A stretch of 50,155 bases of DNA from an uncultured Clostridia bacterium (lineage in GTDB: Bacteria; Bacillota; Clostridia; Oscillospirales; Ruminococcaceae). Every line of letters begins with the position of its first letter. The stretch's first letter is position 1. The DNA is taken from positions 1-50,155 of the forward strand of contig CANQWD010000018.1 of NCBI GenBank assembly GCA_947627465.1. The letters run 5' to 3'. Shown piece by piece: positions 50,155 through 50,155 of this stretch. The notes under the pieces were generated by a model. The model was not told where the DNA came from. It worked only from the letters and a program-made list of their open reading frames with translations, and searched no databases. The position numbers and the translations under genes are program-made.

Positions 50155-50155
50155 A

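Noticed and set aside
1-50155. Circular plasmid or phage genome, because both ends carry the same repeat
   Set aside because: The end copies are inverted, not direct, and the content is chromosomal housekeeping genes. A circular sequence would show a direct overlap.

Overview
The window looks like a complete 50 kb contig or scaffold from a Clostridia-class Bacillota, most like an Oscillospirales/Ruminococcaceae-type gut anaerobe. This is inferred from strong GGAGG-type ribosome sites, near-consensus TTGACA/TATAAT promoters with 17-bp spacers, a sporulation protease (SpoIVB), a clostripain-family protease, the gdpP-rplI-dnaB and tilS-hpt-ftsH gene orders, and short intergenic palindromic repeats. 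No rRNA, tRNA, CRISPR array, prophage or transposase gene was seen. The two ends carry the same 76-bp sequence in opposite orientation, so the contig probably stops at copies of a dispersed repeat.

Layout. Positions 374-3819 hold an envelope-stress type operon: a PAP2 phosphatase, a YtrA-like GntR regulator, and an ABC ATPase with its permease. A clostripain-like lipoprotein follows at 3917-5947. Minus-strand genes from 5940 to 14176 include purine nucleoside phosphorylase, a Tam-like methyltransferase, an operon of S-adenosylhomocysteinase, a HAD phosphatase and a two-component system, a very small Cu/Zn-SOD-like protein, DegV and a hypothetical protein. A soluble PocR-domain/MCP-like sensor follows at 14465-15493.

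A plus-strand run of eleven genes lies between a promoter at 15558 and a terminator at 27535: NAD synthetase, a membrane protein, DNA polymerase I without visible proofreading residues, a PHP phosphoesterase, a large PRTase-TRSP-StiP fusion, a DUF1015 protein, three unknown proteins, a PAS protein and a flavodoxin-like protein. ClpC and DprA come next; a 351-bp MITE-like element sits between the dprA promoter and its start. SpoIVB faces away from RNase J. Then come gdpP, rplI, dnaB, tilS, hpt and ftsH, several separated by copies of a TTGACAATT-type inverted-repeat element, followed by a GNAT protein, a zinc-ribbon membrane protein and a YdcF/SanA-like protein.

The right end is on the minus strand: an HD-domain protein, TmcAL, and a translationally coupled MurL-MurD pair.

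The most notable biology: (1) the MurL-MurD pair, whose MurD has a changed NDSKAT motif, which points to the L-Glu-adding then epimerising peptidoglycan route described in Xanthomonas; (2) two parts of the tellurium-resistance (Ter)-associated nucleoside-like metabolite module, the HAD enzyme and the PRTase-TRSP-StiP fusion, placed in two different operons with no Ter proteins nearby; (3) a roughly 133-residue SOD-like protein that has lost the zinc loop; (4) a structured, unassigned RNA-like segment next to murD; and (5) several families of small palindromic elements placed in gene leaders.
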